A stretch of 64,000 bases of DNA from Sphingobium scionense (lineage in GTDB: Bacteria > Pseudomonadota > Alphaproteobacteria > Sphingomonadales > Sphingomonadaceae), in the NCBI RefSeq assembly GCF_014197035.1, contig NZ_JACIEU010000008.1, positions 186,001-250,000 on the forward strand, written 5' to 3'. The position numbers were made by a program, and so were the translations under genes. The notes beneath the pieces were generated by a model, which saw only the letters and a program-made list of their open reading frames with translations, did no database searches and was not told the origin of the DNA. Positions 34,870-47,193 of this stretch are shown piece by piece. The stretch's first letter is position 1. The number at the start of each line of letters is the position of its first letter.

Positions 34870-36061
34870 AGTTGCCCTGGATCGCGTTGTTGACCGACAT
34901 CAGGGGCAGCACAGTCGACGCGATGATACCGACGAAGCGCTGGAACTCGGCCGTCGTACTATTGGCGATGTAGACCACATCCCGGTTGCGGATAGGGAAG
35001 TTCTGCATGGCGAAATAGGTGCCGGGATCCTTCATGTTGACACGGTAGATGACCGGGATGCGGCCATCCGGTCCGACGCCCGCATCGGCGGTGCGATTGG
35101 CGATGAATGCAGGATCCTCCCATCGGAAGATGAAGACGCCCTTCGGATCGGCGCGGGCATCCTGAAGGCCACCCAGCCTGCCGAGTGCCTGGGCAAGGGT
35201 CAGCCCAGTGGCTTCGAAATTGACTTCCTCATTCTTGCCCGCTGCACCCAGGGCCGTGAAGCTGTAAGGCTGGTAGAAAGCCGTCACAACGTCGCCCGAC
35301 GCCAGCACGATATTCTGCTTGGGATCGCGAATGACGCTTTCCAGCGGCATGCTGTGGACCTTGCCATCGCGCGTAAGCTGAATGGTCATCTTGTTGACGG
35401 GCTGGCGTGTTCCTCCGGCGGCGGCGAGCGCATCCAGGATGGTCTCGCCCTTTGGCGTGAGCGGCATGCGGACGCTTTGTTCGACTTCACCAACGACCGA
35501 GGCATTGGCCGAGGCATTGCGGGATATGCGGACATTGACCTGTGGGATATGCGCTTTCTTGACAAGGCGCGCGGTAATGTCGCGCTCAATATCTTCCGGG
35601 GTTCGCCCGGCGACCGGCACGACGCCGGCGAACGGGACCGAGATACTGCCGGATGATCCGACCAGATAATCCGGCAGACTGGTGCCGCGGCTGGTATCGG
35701 GGCCGGCAGCAGAGGCATAAGCGCTCACCGCTGTGGAGGGGTTAGGAAAGAGCACGGCGGGAGGCGCTTCCCAGATGCTGACCTGAACAACGTCGCCAAC
35801 GCCGACAAATTGCCCCACCGCACGCCCGGTACCCAATGTCGCCGCGAAACCGGGTTCCGCTGGAACAACATAGTGATTTGCCGTCAGGGGATCGAGCGTT
35901 ACGATCTGAATGCCCTGAAGCGAGCTATTTTCTGCCGCATCGAGTACATGACCGGTACGCGGGCCCACCGAGGTGCAAGCCGAGGTCGAAAGCAGCAAAA
36001 GGGAGAGCGCCGCCGCGCCAAACCGCTCCTTCGTCACTGCGCGACAGGACAGAATTTTCAT
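34868..36061 (-). CDS. Outer-membrane polysaccharide export protein (OPX, Wza/KpsD-like)
   Basis: Lipoprotein forming the periplasm-to-surface conduit for capsule. The start at 36061 gives MKILSCRAV, a hydrophobic stretch and the lipobox STSAC (Cys30). The polysaccharide-export domain (GDVVQVSIWEAPP, SISVPFAGVVPVAGRT, IPQVNVRISRNAS) is followed by SLBB-like segments (RDGKVHSMPLESVIRDP, VDLxxGD-like IVLASGDVV). The C-terminal region IRNRDVVYIANS matches the end of OPX periplasmic domains. Alternative starts are 36091 and 36184. It is last in the ugd-gmd-rmd-wza run. Confidence 0.92.
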   Translation of the reverse strand: MKILSCRAVTKERFGAAALSLLLLSTSACTSVGPRTGHVLDAAENSSLQGIQIVTLDPLTANHYVVPAEPGFAATLGTGRAVGQFVGVGDVVQVSIWEAPPAVLFPNPSTAVSAYASAAGPDTSRGTSLPDYLVGSSGSISVPFAGVVPVAGRTPEDIERDITARLVKKAHIPQVNVRISRNASANASVVGEVEQSVRMPLTPKGETILDALAAAGGTRQPVNKMTIQLTRDGKVHSMPLESVIRDPKQNIVLASGDVVTAFYQPYSFTALGAAGKNEEVNFEATGLTLAQALGRLGGLQDARADPKGVFIFRWEDPAFIANRTADAGVGPDGRIPVIYRVNMKDPGTYFAMQNFPIRNRDVVYIANSTTAEFQRFVGIIASTVLPLMSVNNAIQGN

Positions 36062-36176
36062 GAAATTTCCAATTTTCAATGGGTTAGGCATTCTTGCTTT
36101 GGCTTCTAGCTGCTCATCAACAACAGGCCGGATATAGTTGCAAGCCCAATATTGGGGAGCCCAATGTGGGGTCTGC

Positions 36177-37082
36177 TTAGCCATTGTGTTGAAGCATCCA
36201 TTTCAACGAGTCGGCCAGCGGAACGGGCGTCAGTGGACCGATGACGGACTCAAGGAGGGCGGGAGTGCCACAAAGCGAGATGACTTCGTTCGGGCGAACA
36301 AGATCCGGGTCGATACGGACCGCGAAGCGACCTCCGGCAAACGTTTCGATCATCGCCAATATTTCTTCCAGCGCGACCGCCCGGCCCGAGCAAATCTGGA
36401 ATGTCCCGCCAGCAGCGCGGGGGTGTTGCAGCAGTCGGCAATAGGCATCAACCACCGTTCGAACATCCGAGAAATCGCGTGCAATCGCGATATTGCCGAG
36501 TTGAATATCCCATTGTCCGCGCCGTGCATGATCGATGATCTTAGGAACAAGAAAGCGCGGCGACTGACCTGCCCCGGTATAGTTGAACGGTCGGGTGACA
36601 ATCATGGGCAGCGTATCGGCGTAGATACGGCATATCATCTCCACCGCAGCCTTGCTCACGCCATAGTCATTGGCGGGCTGGACCGGTGATGTTTCGTCCA
36701 GAATACCTTCCGAGCGATTGCCGTAGATATTGGCACTGCTGGCGACGAGTACAGCCTCGGGGCGCGACGATGCTGCGGCCAAGGCGGCAAGGAGATTGCG
36801 GGTGCCGAGGATATTGGTCCGATACATTTCGGATGGATCGCTATGGGCGACAAAAGCAACCGCAGCGAGATGCACAACCCATTCCGGTCGGACGCTATCG
36901 ACGACCCGATGGCAGGCATCGGCATCCGTGAGGTCGCAGGCATGAACAAAATGCGCGCCGTTTGTGCCCTGGCCATCGGCAGCCTGCACCAGCGCATGGA
37001 CTTCATGTCCTGCTGCGGCGAGCGCCTTCACCATATAGTGGCCGGTAAAGCCGCTAGCACCGGTTATGAGAGCGCGGCGCAT
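36177..37082 (-). CDS. rmd: GDP-6-deoxy-D-mannose reductase (Rmd) or related SDR epimerase
   Basis: Extended short-chain dehydrogenase of 301 residues, with the Rossmann motif TGASGFTGHY and catalytic YGVSKAAVE (YxxxK). It lies 9 nt downstream of gmd, so it most likely reduces GDP-4-keto-6-deoxy-mannose to GDP-D-rhamnose. GDP-fucose synthase or another 4-reductase cannot be excluded from sequence alone. The start at 37082 follows gmd directly. Confidence 0.85.
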   Translation of the reverse strand: MRRALITGASGFTGHYMVKALAAAGHEVHALVQAADGQGTNGAHFVHACDLTDADACHRVVDSVRPEWVVHLAAVAFVAHSDPSEMYRTNILGTRNLLAALAAASSRPEAVLVASSANIYGNRSEGILDETSPVQPANDYGVSKAAVEMICRIYADTLPMIVTRPFNYTGAGQSPRFLVPKIIDHARRGQWDIQLGNIAIARDFSDVRTVVDAYCRLLQHPRAAGGTFQICSGRAVALEEILAMIETFAGGRFAVRIDPDLVRPNEVISLCGTPALLESVIGPLTPVPLADSLKWMLQHNG

Positions 37083-37091
37083 GTCAGACCC

Positions 37092-39469
<2,378 letters not shown>

Positions 39470-39652
39470 GTGCTGATAGCCCCAATGTTAAGCAGTTTGG
39501 ATTTCCGTTGAGAGCGTGAATACAAGTCAACACAAGATTTTGACAAGCCTTATCAGGCAAAATTTCGCTGCGGTGCAGCAGCATCGCAAAGCGCTGGACA
39601 TTGAACGGGGCACAGCTTACCAACCCAACAAACTGAGAGATTAAGATAGTTG

Positions 39653-40756
39653 ATGATCCAAGTTCCTAAAAAGGTTGGCGGGCTCCCGGTGCTTTTTGTC
39701 GCTACGGTGCTCATCCCGACAGCCGTTTCAGCGATATATCTCTCCCTTCGATCGGACATGTATACGTCCGAAGCCCGCTTCGTCGTTCAAAGTTCTCAGA
39801 AGCAGCAAAGTACAGGCATCGGTGCCCTGTTCAAGGCCAGCGGTTTTTCAGCCGCTTCCGAGGAGGCCTTTGCTGCAAATGACTATATCACTTCGCGCGA
39901 TGCGCTTCGGACACTGGATCGCGATGGTGCGGTAAGCCGCGCTTACACGCGCCCGGACGTGTTCATGCTTGATCGCTTCAATGCGTTCGGTTGGAACGAC
40001 GGGAAGGATAAGCTGTTCAAATATTACGAGGACATGGTCAGCGTAAAATATGATACGGCGTCCGGTATCACGACGTTGGAAGTTAAGGCCTTCAATCCGG
40101 CCGATGCAAAAAAGCTCAACCAGCGTCTGCTGGATCAGGCGGAAGCGCTGGTCAACCGGATGAACGAAAGGGGTCGTGAGGACCTTGTGAGCTATGCCAA
40201 TGCAGAGCTTGTCGAGGCCAAGGACCAGGCCAGGAAAGCCGCAGTCTCGCTCTCCACATTCCGCAACCGCGAAGGCATCGTAGATCCCGAGAAGCAGGCG
40301 GCTGTCCAGTTGCAGATGATTTCCAAGCTGCAGGATGAATTGATCTCGACCAAAACGCAGCTTGTGCAGTTGCGCAGCCTGACGCCGCAGAACCCGCAAA
40401 TTCCGGTTCTGCAAACCCGCGTTGGCGAATTGGGCAAGGAAATCCAAATCCAGCTGGGGCAAATCGCGGGCGATCAGCGATCCCTGGCGGCTTCAACCGT
40501 ACAGTTCCAGCGGCTTCAACTTGAAAGCACGTTGGCAGACAGGGAACTGGCGGCCGCCATTTCGTCTTTGCAGGAAGCGCGTAACGAAGCTCGGCGCAAG
40601 CGGGCCTATGTGGAGCGTATCGTCGAGCCTAATCTGCCAGACAGTCATTCCGACCCGAAGAGGGTGCGCGGTATCCTCAATGTGTTTGTGGTCGGATTGC
40701 TGTTCTGGGGCGTCCTGTCCATGGTGCTCGCCGGCGTGCGGGAGCATTCGGACTGA
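39653..40756 (+). CDS. kpsE: Capsule export inner-membrane protein (KpsE, PCP-3 family)
   Basis: Polysaccharide co-polymerase/adaptor bridging KpsMT and the outer-membrane OPX. It has the expected two-helix topology: TM1 at residues ~11-31, a large periplasmic region rich in coiled coil (residues ~150-320), and TM2 at ~343-362 (ILNVFVVGLLFWGVLSMVLA). Start is the ATG at 39653; the TTG at 39650 is its in-frame neighbour. It overlaps kpsM by one base (TGATG). An exact TTGACA lies at 39540-39545 with no clear -10. Confidence 0.92.
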   Translation: MIQVPKKVGGLPVLFVATVLIPTAVSAIYLSLRSDMYTSEARFVVQSSQKQQSTGIGALFKASGFSAASEEAFAANDYITSRDALRTLDRDGAVSRAYTRPDVFMLDRFNAFGWNDGKDKLFKYYEDMVSVKYDTASGITTLEVKAFNPADAKKLNQRLLDQAEALVNRMNERGREDLVSYANAELVEAKDQARKAAVSLSTFRNREGIVDPEKQAAVQLQMISKLQDELISTKTQLVQLRSLTPQNPQIPVLQTRVGELGKEIQIQLGQIAGDQRSLAASTVQFQRLQLESTLADRELAAAISSLQEARNEARRKRAYVERIVEPNLPDSHSDPKRVRGILNVFVVGLLFWGVLSMVLAGVREHSD

Positions 40757-41559
40757 TGGCGGACGAGAAGCCCCCAGAGACATCGTTGCTGCGGTCCTGG
40801 GCCATTCAACGGCGGATCGTATGGGCGCTGATCCTTCGTGAAATGCTCACCCGGTATGGGCGGCATAATATCGGCTTCCTGTGGTTGTTCGTCGAACCGA
40901 TGATCTTCACTGTGGGTGTGACGCTCGTCTGGACTGCCTTCCGCAACATCCACGCATCCGACTTGCCGATCGCGGCCTTTGCCGTGACGGGTTATTCCAG
41001 CGTGCTTGTCTGGCGTAATATCCCGGCACGCGCCGTTGGCGCGCTCGAGCCGAACCTGTCCTTGATGTACCACCGCAACGTGAAGGTTTTTGACGTCTTC
41101 ATTTCACGCATCTTGCTGGAATGTATGGGCGTAGGCGTTTCCTTTTTTGTCCTGTCGGTCTTCTTTGCCGCGATCGGTTGGATTTCATTGCCCGAAAACC
41201 CCCATCTCGTGGTGGAAGGCTGGCTGATGCTGGCGTGGTTTGGTATGGGGTTGGGGCTGTTTCTGGGCGCCTTCTCGATGCGATCTGACCTGGTCGACAA
41301 ATTCTTCCATCCGCTGACCTATCTCATGTTCCCCTTTTCGGGGGCAGCGTGGCTGGCGGAATCTGCACCTCCCCCCGTGCGGCAATATGTCATGTATGTG
41401 CCCATGATCCATGGCGTCGAATGGGTGCGCGATGGTTTCTTCGGTTCGCATTTTACGCCGATCTATGAGCCCATGTATCTGCTCGGCTGGAACATGGTAT
41501 TGACGTTCTTCGGCTTGGTCGAATTGCGCAATGCTAGGAAGTTTATCGTCCCGCAATGA
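40756..41559 (+). CDS. kpsM: Capsule ABC transporter permease
   Basis: Inner-membrane ABC-2 type permease (Wzm/KpsM) that exports lipid-linked polysaccharide. The 267 residues have ~6 membrane helices with Pro/Gly-rich re-entrant segments. The N-terminal LILREMLTRYGRHNIGFLWLFVEP motif is the classical KpsM start. It overlaps kpsE by 1 base and kpsT by 4. Confidence 0.94.
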   Translation: MADEKPPETSLLRSWAIQRRIVWALILREMLTRYGRHNIGFLWLFVEPMIFTVGVTLVWTAFRNIHASDLPIAAFAVTGYSSVLVWRNIPARAVGALEPNLSLMYHRNVKVFDVFISRILLECMGVGVSFFVLSVFFAAIGWISLPENPHLVVEGWLMLAWFGMGLGLFLGAFSMRSDLVDKFFHPLTYLMFPFSGAAWLAESAPPPVRQYVMYVPMIHGVEWVRDGFFGSHFTPIYEPMYLLGWNMVLTFFGLVELRNARKFIVPQ

Positions 41560-42206
41560 TCAGGCTCGAAAACGTCAACAAATATTACAAGACGCGTCGC
41601 GGACGGGCGCATATTCTGCGCGACGTCAATCTGACGGTCGAAAAGGGCGAGCGGATCGGCATTCTTGGCCGCAATGGCGCGGGAAAGTCGACATTGATCC
41701 GGTTGCTGGGCGGCGTCGAGGATCCGTCGAGCGGGCGGGTCGTTCGGGATATGACGGTGTCGTGGCCGTTGGCATTTTCGGGGGCTTTCCAGCACTCGCT
41801 GACGGGATTTGACAATCTTCGCTTCATTTGCCGGGTGTATGAGGTCGATCCTGAAGAGGTTTTGCCCAAGGTCGAGGATTTTGCCGAACTGGGCAAATAT
41901 CTGTTCGAGCCGCTCAGCACCTATTCGGCTGGTATGCGGGCGCGGCTTGGTTTCGGGATATCGCTGGTCGTCGATTTCGATTGCTATCTGATCGACGAGA
42001 TCGTTGCCGTGGGCGATGATCGTTTCCGTGAACGCTGTCATGAGGAATTGTTCGTCAAGCGCGCCAATCGATCCATCTTCCTGGTATCGCATAACGCCGA
42101 CTATGTCCGTCAGCATTGCCACAAGGCGGCGGTGCTCAAGGATGGTGAACTGCTGAATTTCGAGGATCTGGAAGAAGCGTACGACTATTATCACCGGACG
42201 GCCTGA
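41556..42206 (+). CDS. kpsT: Capsule ABC transporter ATP-binding protein
   Basis: Cytoplasmic ATPase of the capsule exporter. Walker A GRNGAGKST (Lys44), signature-like YSAGMRARLGFG, and Walker B CYLIDEIVAVGD are intact. At 216 residues it lacks the C-terminal carbohydrate-binding domain of Wzt-type O-antigen exporters, which places it with KpsT of group 2/3 capsules. It overlaps kpsM by ATGA and the next GT by one base. Confidence 0.95.
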   Translation: MIRLENVNKYYKTRRGRAHILRDVNLTVEKGERIGILGRNGAGKSTLIRLLGGVEDPSSGRVVRDMTVSWPLAFSGAFQHSLTGFDNLRFICRVYEVDPEEVLPKVEDFAELGKYLFEPLSTYSAGMRARLGFGISLVVDFDCYLIDEIVAVGDDRFRERCHEELFVKRANRSIFLVSHNADYVRQHCHKAAVLKDGELLNFEDLEEAYDYYHRTA

Positions 42207-43447
42207 TGCAGGACATCCGGCGGTTCCGTGACCGTCTTGTCGCTACAATCGGCGCATATCTGAGAGCGTCGGTCGATACGACAGGCGGTCGTTTGATCGT
42301 GGATCTATCCACGATCGCGCAGAATGATGCACGAACCGGTATCCAGCGCGTCGTGCGCGCGCTGTGGTGGTTGTTGCATGACACGCCGCTGGAGGGCTAC
42401 TCGGTCGTGCCGGTCGTCGCGACGGCCAAGCGCGGCTATTGTGTGGCGCCGATCAGCGATGGAGAGGTGAGGATGCCGGCGCCTGATGCGCCGCTGGTCG
42501 AGATTGGCGCTGGCGATATATTTCTGGGCCTCGATCTTGCCGCACATCGGCTATGGCGGCATCGACGCCAGATGGCGCGATGGAAGCGGCGCGGGGCGAC
42601 TGTCGCGATCACGGTCTACGATTTGCTGCCGCTTCGGGAACCGGACTGGTTTCCGTCCAGCACGGCGCGTAATTTCGGCCGTTGGATAAGGATCGTGATG
42701 CGCTATGCCGATTTGGCCCTGTGTATATCACAGCAGGTCGTTGCGGACATGCGTAGCTTGATGGAGGTGCAGGGTACTGGGTATCGCCGGCTCCCGCAGT
42801 TGGTGCATCTTCCGCTTTCCGGCGATATTTCGGGTAGCAGGCCGAGCGGTGGGATTGACGATGCCGGGCGGGCGATCATCGCGAAAATGGAGCAGCGCCC
42901 GACCATCCTGATGGTGGGAACGATCGAGCCACGCAAAGCACATACCGTCTTGCTGATGGCCTATGATCATTGGCGCGATACGGCCGGAGATGAGGCTCCC
43001 GATCTGGTGATCGTGGGGCGCCGGGGATGGCGCACGGAAGCATTGCAGCAGCGCATGCTGGAGCATCCCGCTCGCGGCGACAGGTTTGTCTGGCTGGATG
43101 ATGCATCCGATGAATTGTTGGCGGCGCTCTATGTGCGGGCTGCACTTGTCGTCGTGCCATCATATGGTGAAGGCTTTGGCCTTCCTGTCGTGGAAGCGCT
43201 GGGTTTCGGATGCAGGGTGCTTGCCCGTGATCTGCCGGTGTTCCGCGAACTTGATCGTGAAGGTCTCAGCTATTTTGAATCCGATGCGCCAGTGGCGCTG
43301 GTCCAGGCCATGAGCGCTGCCTTGCAGCAGCCTCCACCTGTGCCGGCAAGCATGTCAGAGGACTGGACGGTTAGCCTTTCCGTCATTCTGCACGCACTGG
43401 CGATCAAGGTGAAGACGGCAGCATCGAATGAAACTCCCGGAGCTTGA
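42206..43447 (+). CDS. Glycosyltransferase, GT4 family
   Basis: A 413-residue GT-B enzyme. The N-terminal LIVDLSTIAQNDARTGIQRVVRAL segment and C-terminal VVPSYGEGFGLPVVEALGFG donor-site motif resemble the GT at 29223. It is translationally coupled to kpsT (TGATG), so synthesis and export genes share one transcript. Sugar specificity is unknown. Confidence 0.9.
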   Translation: MQDIRRFRDRLVATIGAYLRASVDTTGGRLIVDLSTIAQNDARTGIQRVVRALWWLLHDTPLEGYSVVPVVATAKRGYCVAPISDGEVRMPAPDAPLVEIGAGDIFLGLDLAAHRLWRHRRQMARWKRRGATVAITVYDLLPLREPDWFPSSTARNFGRWIRIVMRYADLALCISQQVVADMRSLMEVQGTGYRRLPQLVHLPLSGDISGSRPSGGIDDAGRAIIAKMEQRPTILMVGTIEPRKAHTVLLMAYDHWRDTAGDEAPDLVIVGRRGWRTEALQQRMLEHPARGDRFVWLDDASDELLAALYVRAALVVVPSYGEGFGLPVVEALGFGCRVLARDLPVFRELDREGLSYFESDAPVALVQAMSAALQQPPPVPASMSEDWTVSLSVILHALAIKVKTAASNETPGA

Positions 43448-43476
43448 CGGCCGACAATAGTCGCTGCTCCGGGAGT
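43433..43476. terminator. Bidirectional hairpin between convergent operons
   Basis: Perfect 11-bp inverted repeat ACTCCCGGAGC/GCTCCGGGAGT, with a 22-nt loop, overlapping the GT stop codon and just before the rmlD stop. It lacks a long T-tract. Confidence 0.6.
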
Positions 43477-43481
43477 GTATC

Positions 43482-44339
43482 TCATCCGTTGGTTTTGATT
43501 CGTGCGATCATTTGACGTAGATGTTCTCGCCAATGGAGGGCGGGACCACCGATCGCTGAGAAGGTGCTGGTCTTGTCGAGCACCGAATAGGATGGGCGAT
43601 GTGCCGGTGTCGGGAAGTCGGCAGTGGCGATCGGCACGATCTTGGCTTGCTGATCCAGCAGCCCAGCGGCAAGCGCTTCCTCCTGAATCGCGACAGCGAA
43701 GTCGTACCAGCTCGCCGCGCCACTGTCGGTATAGTGATGGATCCCCTGGACGTTGGCGGCAGCGAGCCGCCAGAGCGCATCGGCCAACGCTGGCGCATAA
43801 GTGGGAGTGCCGATTTGGTCGGCAACGACGCGGACTTCAGGGCGCTCTGCCATCAGGCGGAGCATGGTACGGACAAAATTGCCCCCAACCGGCGCGTAGA
43901 CCCAGGCGGTTCGAACGATGATCGCTTCATCGCCGGCTAATTGCTCGCCGACCAGCTTCGTGCGGCCATAGGCACTGAGCGGATTGGTCGGAGCATCGGG
44001 GCGGTAGGGCGTTCCCGATGCCCCATCGAATACGAAATCGGTGGAAACATGCACGAATTGCGCGCCGACCTGATGAGCGGCTTGCGCAAGTGTTCCGACG
44101 GCTGTGCCGTTGATCGCCAAGGCTGTGACTTCGTCCTGCTCTGCTCTGTCCACGGCCGTGTAGGCCGCCGCATTGAACAATATATTCGGCCGAACGCGCT
44201 CGACCCAGTCCGTAACTGCTTGGGGCTGGGTAATGTCGAGTTGGTCAACATCGGCACACACAAGTTCGACGCCTTGAGGAGCCTGTGCTTGCAGGGCGTG
44301 GCCGAGTTGGCCGTTGCTGCCAACAATGAGGGCCTTCAT
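43482..44339 (-). CDS. rmlD: dTDP-4-dehydrorhamnose reductase
   Basis: Final step of dTDP-L-rhamnose synthesis. The start at 44339 overlaps the rmlC stop (ATGA) and gives [16 protein letters not shown], a normal N-terminus, so the ORF extension to 44420 is discarded. FVHVSTDFVFDG and YGRTKLVGEQ (YxxxK) are intact. At 285 residues it is complete. Confidence 0.95.
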   Translation of the reverse strand: MKALIVGSNGQLGHALQAQAPQGVELVCADVDQLDITQPQAVTDWVERVRPNILFNAAAYTAVDRAEQDEVTALAINGTAVGTLAQAAHQVGAQFVHVSTDFVFDGASGTPYRPDAPTNPLSAYGRTKLVGEQLAGDEAIIVRTAWVYAPVGGNFVRTMLRLMAERPEVRVVADQIGTPTYAPALADALWRLAAANVQGIHHYTDSGAASWYDFAVAIQEEALAAGLLDQQAKIVPIATADFPTPAHRPSYSVLDKTSTFSAIGGPALHWREHLRQMIARIKTNG

Positions 44340-44881
44340 GCGAAAGCCTCGATCTGGGCCAAGGGCTGTCCCTGCTGGTCTTTGCCGGACAGTTGCGGGG
44401 TTAAGCCGTTCAATGGCCATTCAATGCCGATGGCAGGGTCATTCCAGAGTAGCGAATGCTCCGCGCTCGGATCATAGCGGCCGGTGCATTTATACAGGAA
44501 GTCGGTATCGTCTTCCAGGCTGACAAATCCGTGAGCAAAGCCTGGAGGAACCCAGAACATGCGCTTGTTCGTGGCCGATAATTCGACGCCAACCCATTTG
44601 CCAAAGGTTGGACTCGATCGGCGAATATCGACGGCGACGTCCCACACGCTGCCGCGCACGACGCGGACAAGCTTGCCCTGGGGATTGGGATTTTGAAAAT
44701 GGAGGCCGCGCAATACGCCACGCGCAGAGCGGCTGTGATTGTCTTGCACGAATTTCAGGTCAAGGCCCGCTGCGGCAAAGCCGTCAGCATTCCAGCTTTC
44801 CATGAAAAAGCCGCGATCATCACCAAAGACGCGCGGTTCGATAATGAGGAGGCCGGGTATCGCGGTCTCGATGATGTTCAC
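44336..44881 (-). CDS. rmlC: dTDP-4-dehydrorhamnose 3,5-epimerase
   Basis: Cupin-fold epimerase of the L-rhamnose pathway, 181 residues. [32 protein letters not shown] and the [25 protein letters not shown] segments with catalytic His/Tyr/Asp are intact. It overlaps rmlA and rmlD by 4 nt each. Confidence 0.96.
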   Translation of the reverse strand: MNIIETAIPGLLIIEPRVFGDDRGFFMESWNADGFAAAGLDLKFVQDNHSRSARGVLRGLHFQNPNPQGKLVRVVRGSVWDVAVDIRRSSPTFGKWVGVELSATNKRMFWVPPGFAHGFVSLEDDTDFLYKCTGRYDPSAEHSLLWNDPAIGIEWPLNGLTPQLSGKDQQGQPLAQIEAFA

Positions 44882-45762
44882 TTGATGGCTCCCTTGCCTT
44901 GCAGCAGACCCATGAGATAATTGCCATAACCGCTCTTTCGCAGGGGTGTGGCGAGCTGTTCCAAGGTGGCATCGTCGATGAAGCCTTGGCGCCAGGCAAT
45001 TTCTTCCGGACAGCAGATTTTCAGGCCCTGCCGCTCCTCGGTCACACGTACATATAGCGCAGCGTCCAGCAGAGAGCCGTGGGTGCCGGTATCGAGCCAG
45101 GCATAGCCGCGGCCCATGATCTCGACCGACAGCGAGCCTTCCTCAAGATAGAGGCGATTGAGATCTGTGATTTCCAGCTCGCCCCGGGGTGATGGCCGAA
45201 GGGCGCGGGCAAAGTCGACCGCCCGGCCGTCATAGAAATAGAGGCCCGTGACGGCATAGTTCGACTTGGGATCTGCCGGCTTTTCTTCAATGCTGTCGGC
45301 GCGACCATCGGCATCAAACGACACTACGCCATAGGCGGTTGGATCGCTGACATAATAACCGAACACCGTCGCGCCATGGTCGCGGGTACCGGCGCTGGAC
45401 AACAGATCGACCAGGCCATGGCCGTAGAAGATATTGTCGCCAAGGACGAGCGTGGAGGGATTGCTGCCGACGAAATCGGCGCCGATATGATAGGCCTGGG
45501 CCAGCCCTGCGGGCTCGGGCTGAACCGCGTAGGAGAGGGATATGCCCAAGTCCCGGCCATCGCCCAGCAAGGTCTGGAATGCGGATGCGTCATTGGGGGT
45601 GGTGATAATAAGTATATCCCGGATACCCGATAGCATCAGGGTAGACAATGGATAGTATATCATCGGCTTGTCATAGACCGGCATCAATTGTTTGGAGACG
45701 CCCTTCGTCAAGGGGTATAGGCGTGTTCCGGAGCCCCCTGCCAATATTATCCCTTTACGCAC
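44878..45762 (-). CDS. rmlA: Glucose-1-phosphate thymidylyltransferase
   Basis: Makes dTDP-glucose, the first step of dTDP-L-rhamnose synthesis. The signature [30 protein letters not shown] is complete, and the 294-residue length is standard. It is operonic with rmlC and rmlD. rmlB, the required 4,6-dehydratase, is not in the window. Confidence 0.97.
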   Translation of the reverse strand: MRKGIILAGGSGTRLYPLTKGVSKQLMPVYDKPMIYYPLSTLMLSGIRDILIITTPNDASAFQTLLGDGRDLGISLSYAVQPEPAGLAQAYHIGADFVGSNPSTLVLGDNIFYGHGLVDLLSSAGTRDHGATVFGYYVSDPTAYGVVSFDADGRADSIEEKPADPKSNYAVTGLYFYDGRAVDFARALRPSPRGELEITDLNRLYLEEGSLSVEIMGRGYAWLDTGTHGSLLDAALYVRVTEERQGLKICCPEEIAWRQGFIDDATLEQLATPLRKSGYGNYLMGLLQGKGAIK

Positions 45763-45771
45763 GCGATTCCC

Positions 45772-47193
45772 CTATAGCCGATCTGTGGGGGGTAGGTCGT
45801 TGGCGGGGGAAAGGCAATGGTCCTCGGTGGGGGCTTGGACCAAAATGGCATAGCTGCTTCCCGCACCGTCGATTGCGCGTGGTATCCATGATGCCATGGT
45901 CTCCGTGAAACTGGATTCCAGAGCAATTACAATGCCATTTTTGCTGAGCTTTACCGCCAGATGCTGCAACAGCAGCGTTCTGGCTGCCGTATCGAGCGCA
46001 ACAAAATTGGCTGATGGCTCGATTATGATGAGGTCGAAATGCCGGTCCGCGACCATCGTCATGCCTTCATCGATCAAGACATGCCAGGGACCACGCCCGA
46101 AGCCCGCGGACAGATAGGCGATGTCCTTGTTGGCGAAGATTTCCGACGCGCCTTGCGGTGTCGGGCAGATGTGAAGCGCCGTCAGGCTGCGGGTGACGCC
46201 GACATCACGCAAATGCGCAACCCCGCGATGGACCGCTTCGGCCAGAGGGGAGGGCGCCTCATACTGCTGAATGTCGGGCTCATGGCAGAGCGATTTCCGG
46301 ATCGAGACGATGCTGTTGGCCCAGTCCCAGATCTGCGCGGCCCGCGCATCGAAGCTGTAATTGGGGCCTATATTTTCCCACAGGGCCTGGGCGCGGCCGA
46401 GCAGTTCAGGATAGCCGAGCACATAGTCCTGCATGGCGCTTTGAAAACTGGCGACGTCAGAGGCGTAGAGCAGTCCATCGCCACATATCTGTCGCAGTTC
46501 TGGGAACTCATCGGTCAGAACGGGCGTGCCACATGCCAGGCAATCGAAGATGCGATTATTGATATAGCCGAAATGGGCCATATCGCTCCAATGGTCGTTG
46601 AGCGTCAGGCGGGTTCGCCGGTAAAAGTCGGGTAGCTGCTCATTTTCGACATATTGGGCCTGTACCAGATGTTCGAGGCCAAGCGCATGCCAATGTCGCC
46701 CGATCAGTTGGACAGGCGTTCCCGCGCCGATCGCCCAGTTCAGAATGTCTCTCCTGATGCCGCGACTGTTCGCGACGAAGGAAATGTCGCGTCGCAAATG
46801 GTCGGACCCATCGGTAAAGAATATGCTCGTATCGGTGCATTGACGCGCTATGTCGACCGTCAATCCGCCGACGTTGGTTATCGACTTATAATGAGTTTCT
46901 GATGCGACATATACCATGTCGAATTTGGAAATTTCGCTGAATTTGATCGTGCCGGGGTGGCTGATGATCCATATGAGAGACAGTCTGTTGGGCGATGGCT
47001 CATGGCTTCGCTTGCCACGAAGAACGATGACGAGATCCTCATCATCGTCCGTTTCCCATTCAGGCCAGAAATGCTGCACGACCTTGGCGCCGAGCTTCTC
47101 AAGCGCATTGGCCAGGGCAACGCCGAAATGATAATCCCCCCATTTTTGAAGGTCCGGCCCCAAAGGTGCAGGATTTTTGATCGCAATCTTCAT
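45772..47193 (-). CDS. CgeB-type glycosyltransferase with degenerate methyltransferase-like C-terminus
   Basis: A 473-residue protein. Residues ~1-290 look like a GT-B glycosyltransferase of the CgeB/spore-maturation type. The C-terminal donor segment YINNRIFDCLACGTPVLTDEFPELRQ is typical; a DxD is absent, as usual for GT-B. Residues ~325-455 have a methyltransferase-like alternation (LHICPTPQGASEIF, FDLIIIEPSANF, LSKNGIVIALES) but no clear glycine-rich SAM loop. It starts 4 nt inside the upstream GT gene and ends before rmlA, so it belongs to this operon. Confidence 0.75.
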   Translation of the reverse strand: MKIAIKNPAPLGPDLQKWGDYHFGVALANALEKLGAKVVQHFWPEWETDDDEDLVIVLRGKRSHEPSPNRLSLIWIISHPGTIKFSEISKFDMVYVASETHYKSITNVGGLTVDIARQCTDTSIFFTDGSDHLRRDISFVANSRGIRRDILNWAIGAGTPVQLIGRHWHALGLEHLVQAQYVENEQLPDFYRRTRLTLNDHWSDMAHFGYINNRIFDCLACGTPVLTDEFPELRQICGDGLLYASDVASFQSAMQDYVLGYPELLGRAQALWENIGPNYSFDARAAQIWDWANSIVSIRKSLCHEPDIQQYEAPSPLAEAVHRGVAHLRDVGVTRSLTALHICPTPQGASEIFANKDIAYLSAGFGRGPWHVLIDEGMTMVADRHFDLIIIEPSANFVALDTAARTLLLQHLAVKLSKNGIVIALESSFTETMASWIPRAIDGAGSSYAILVQAPTEDHCLSPANDLPPTDRL

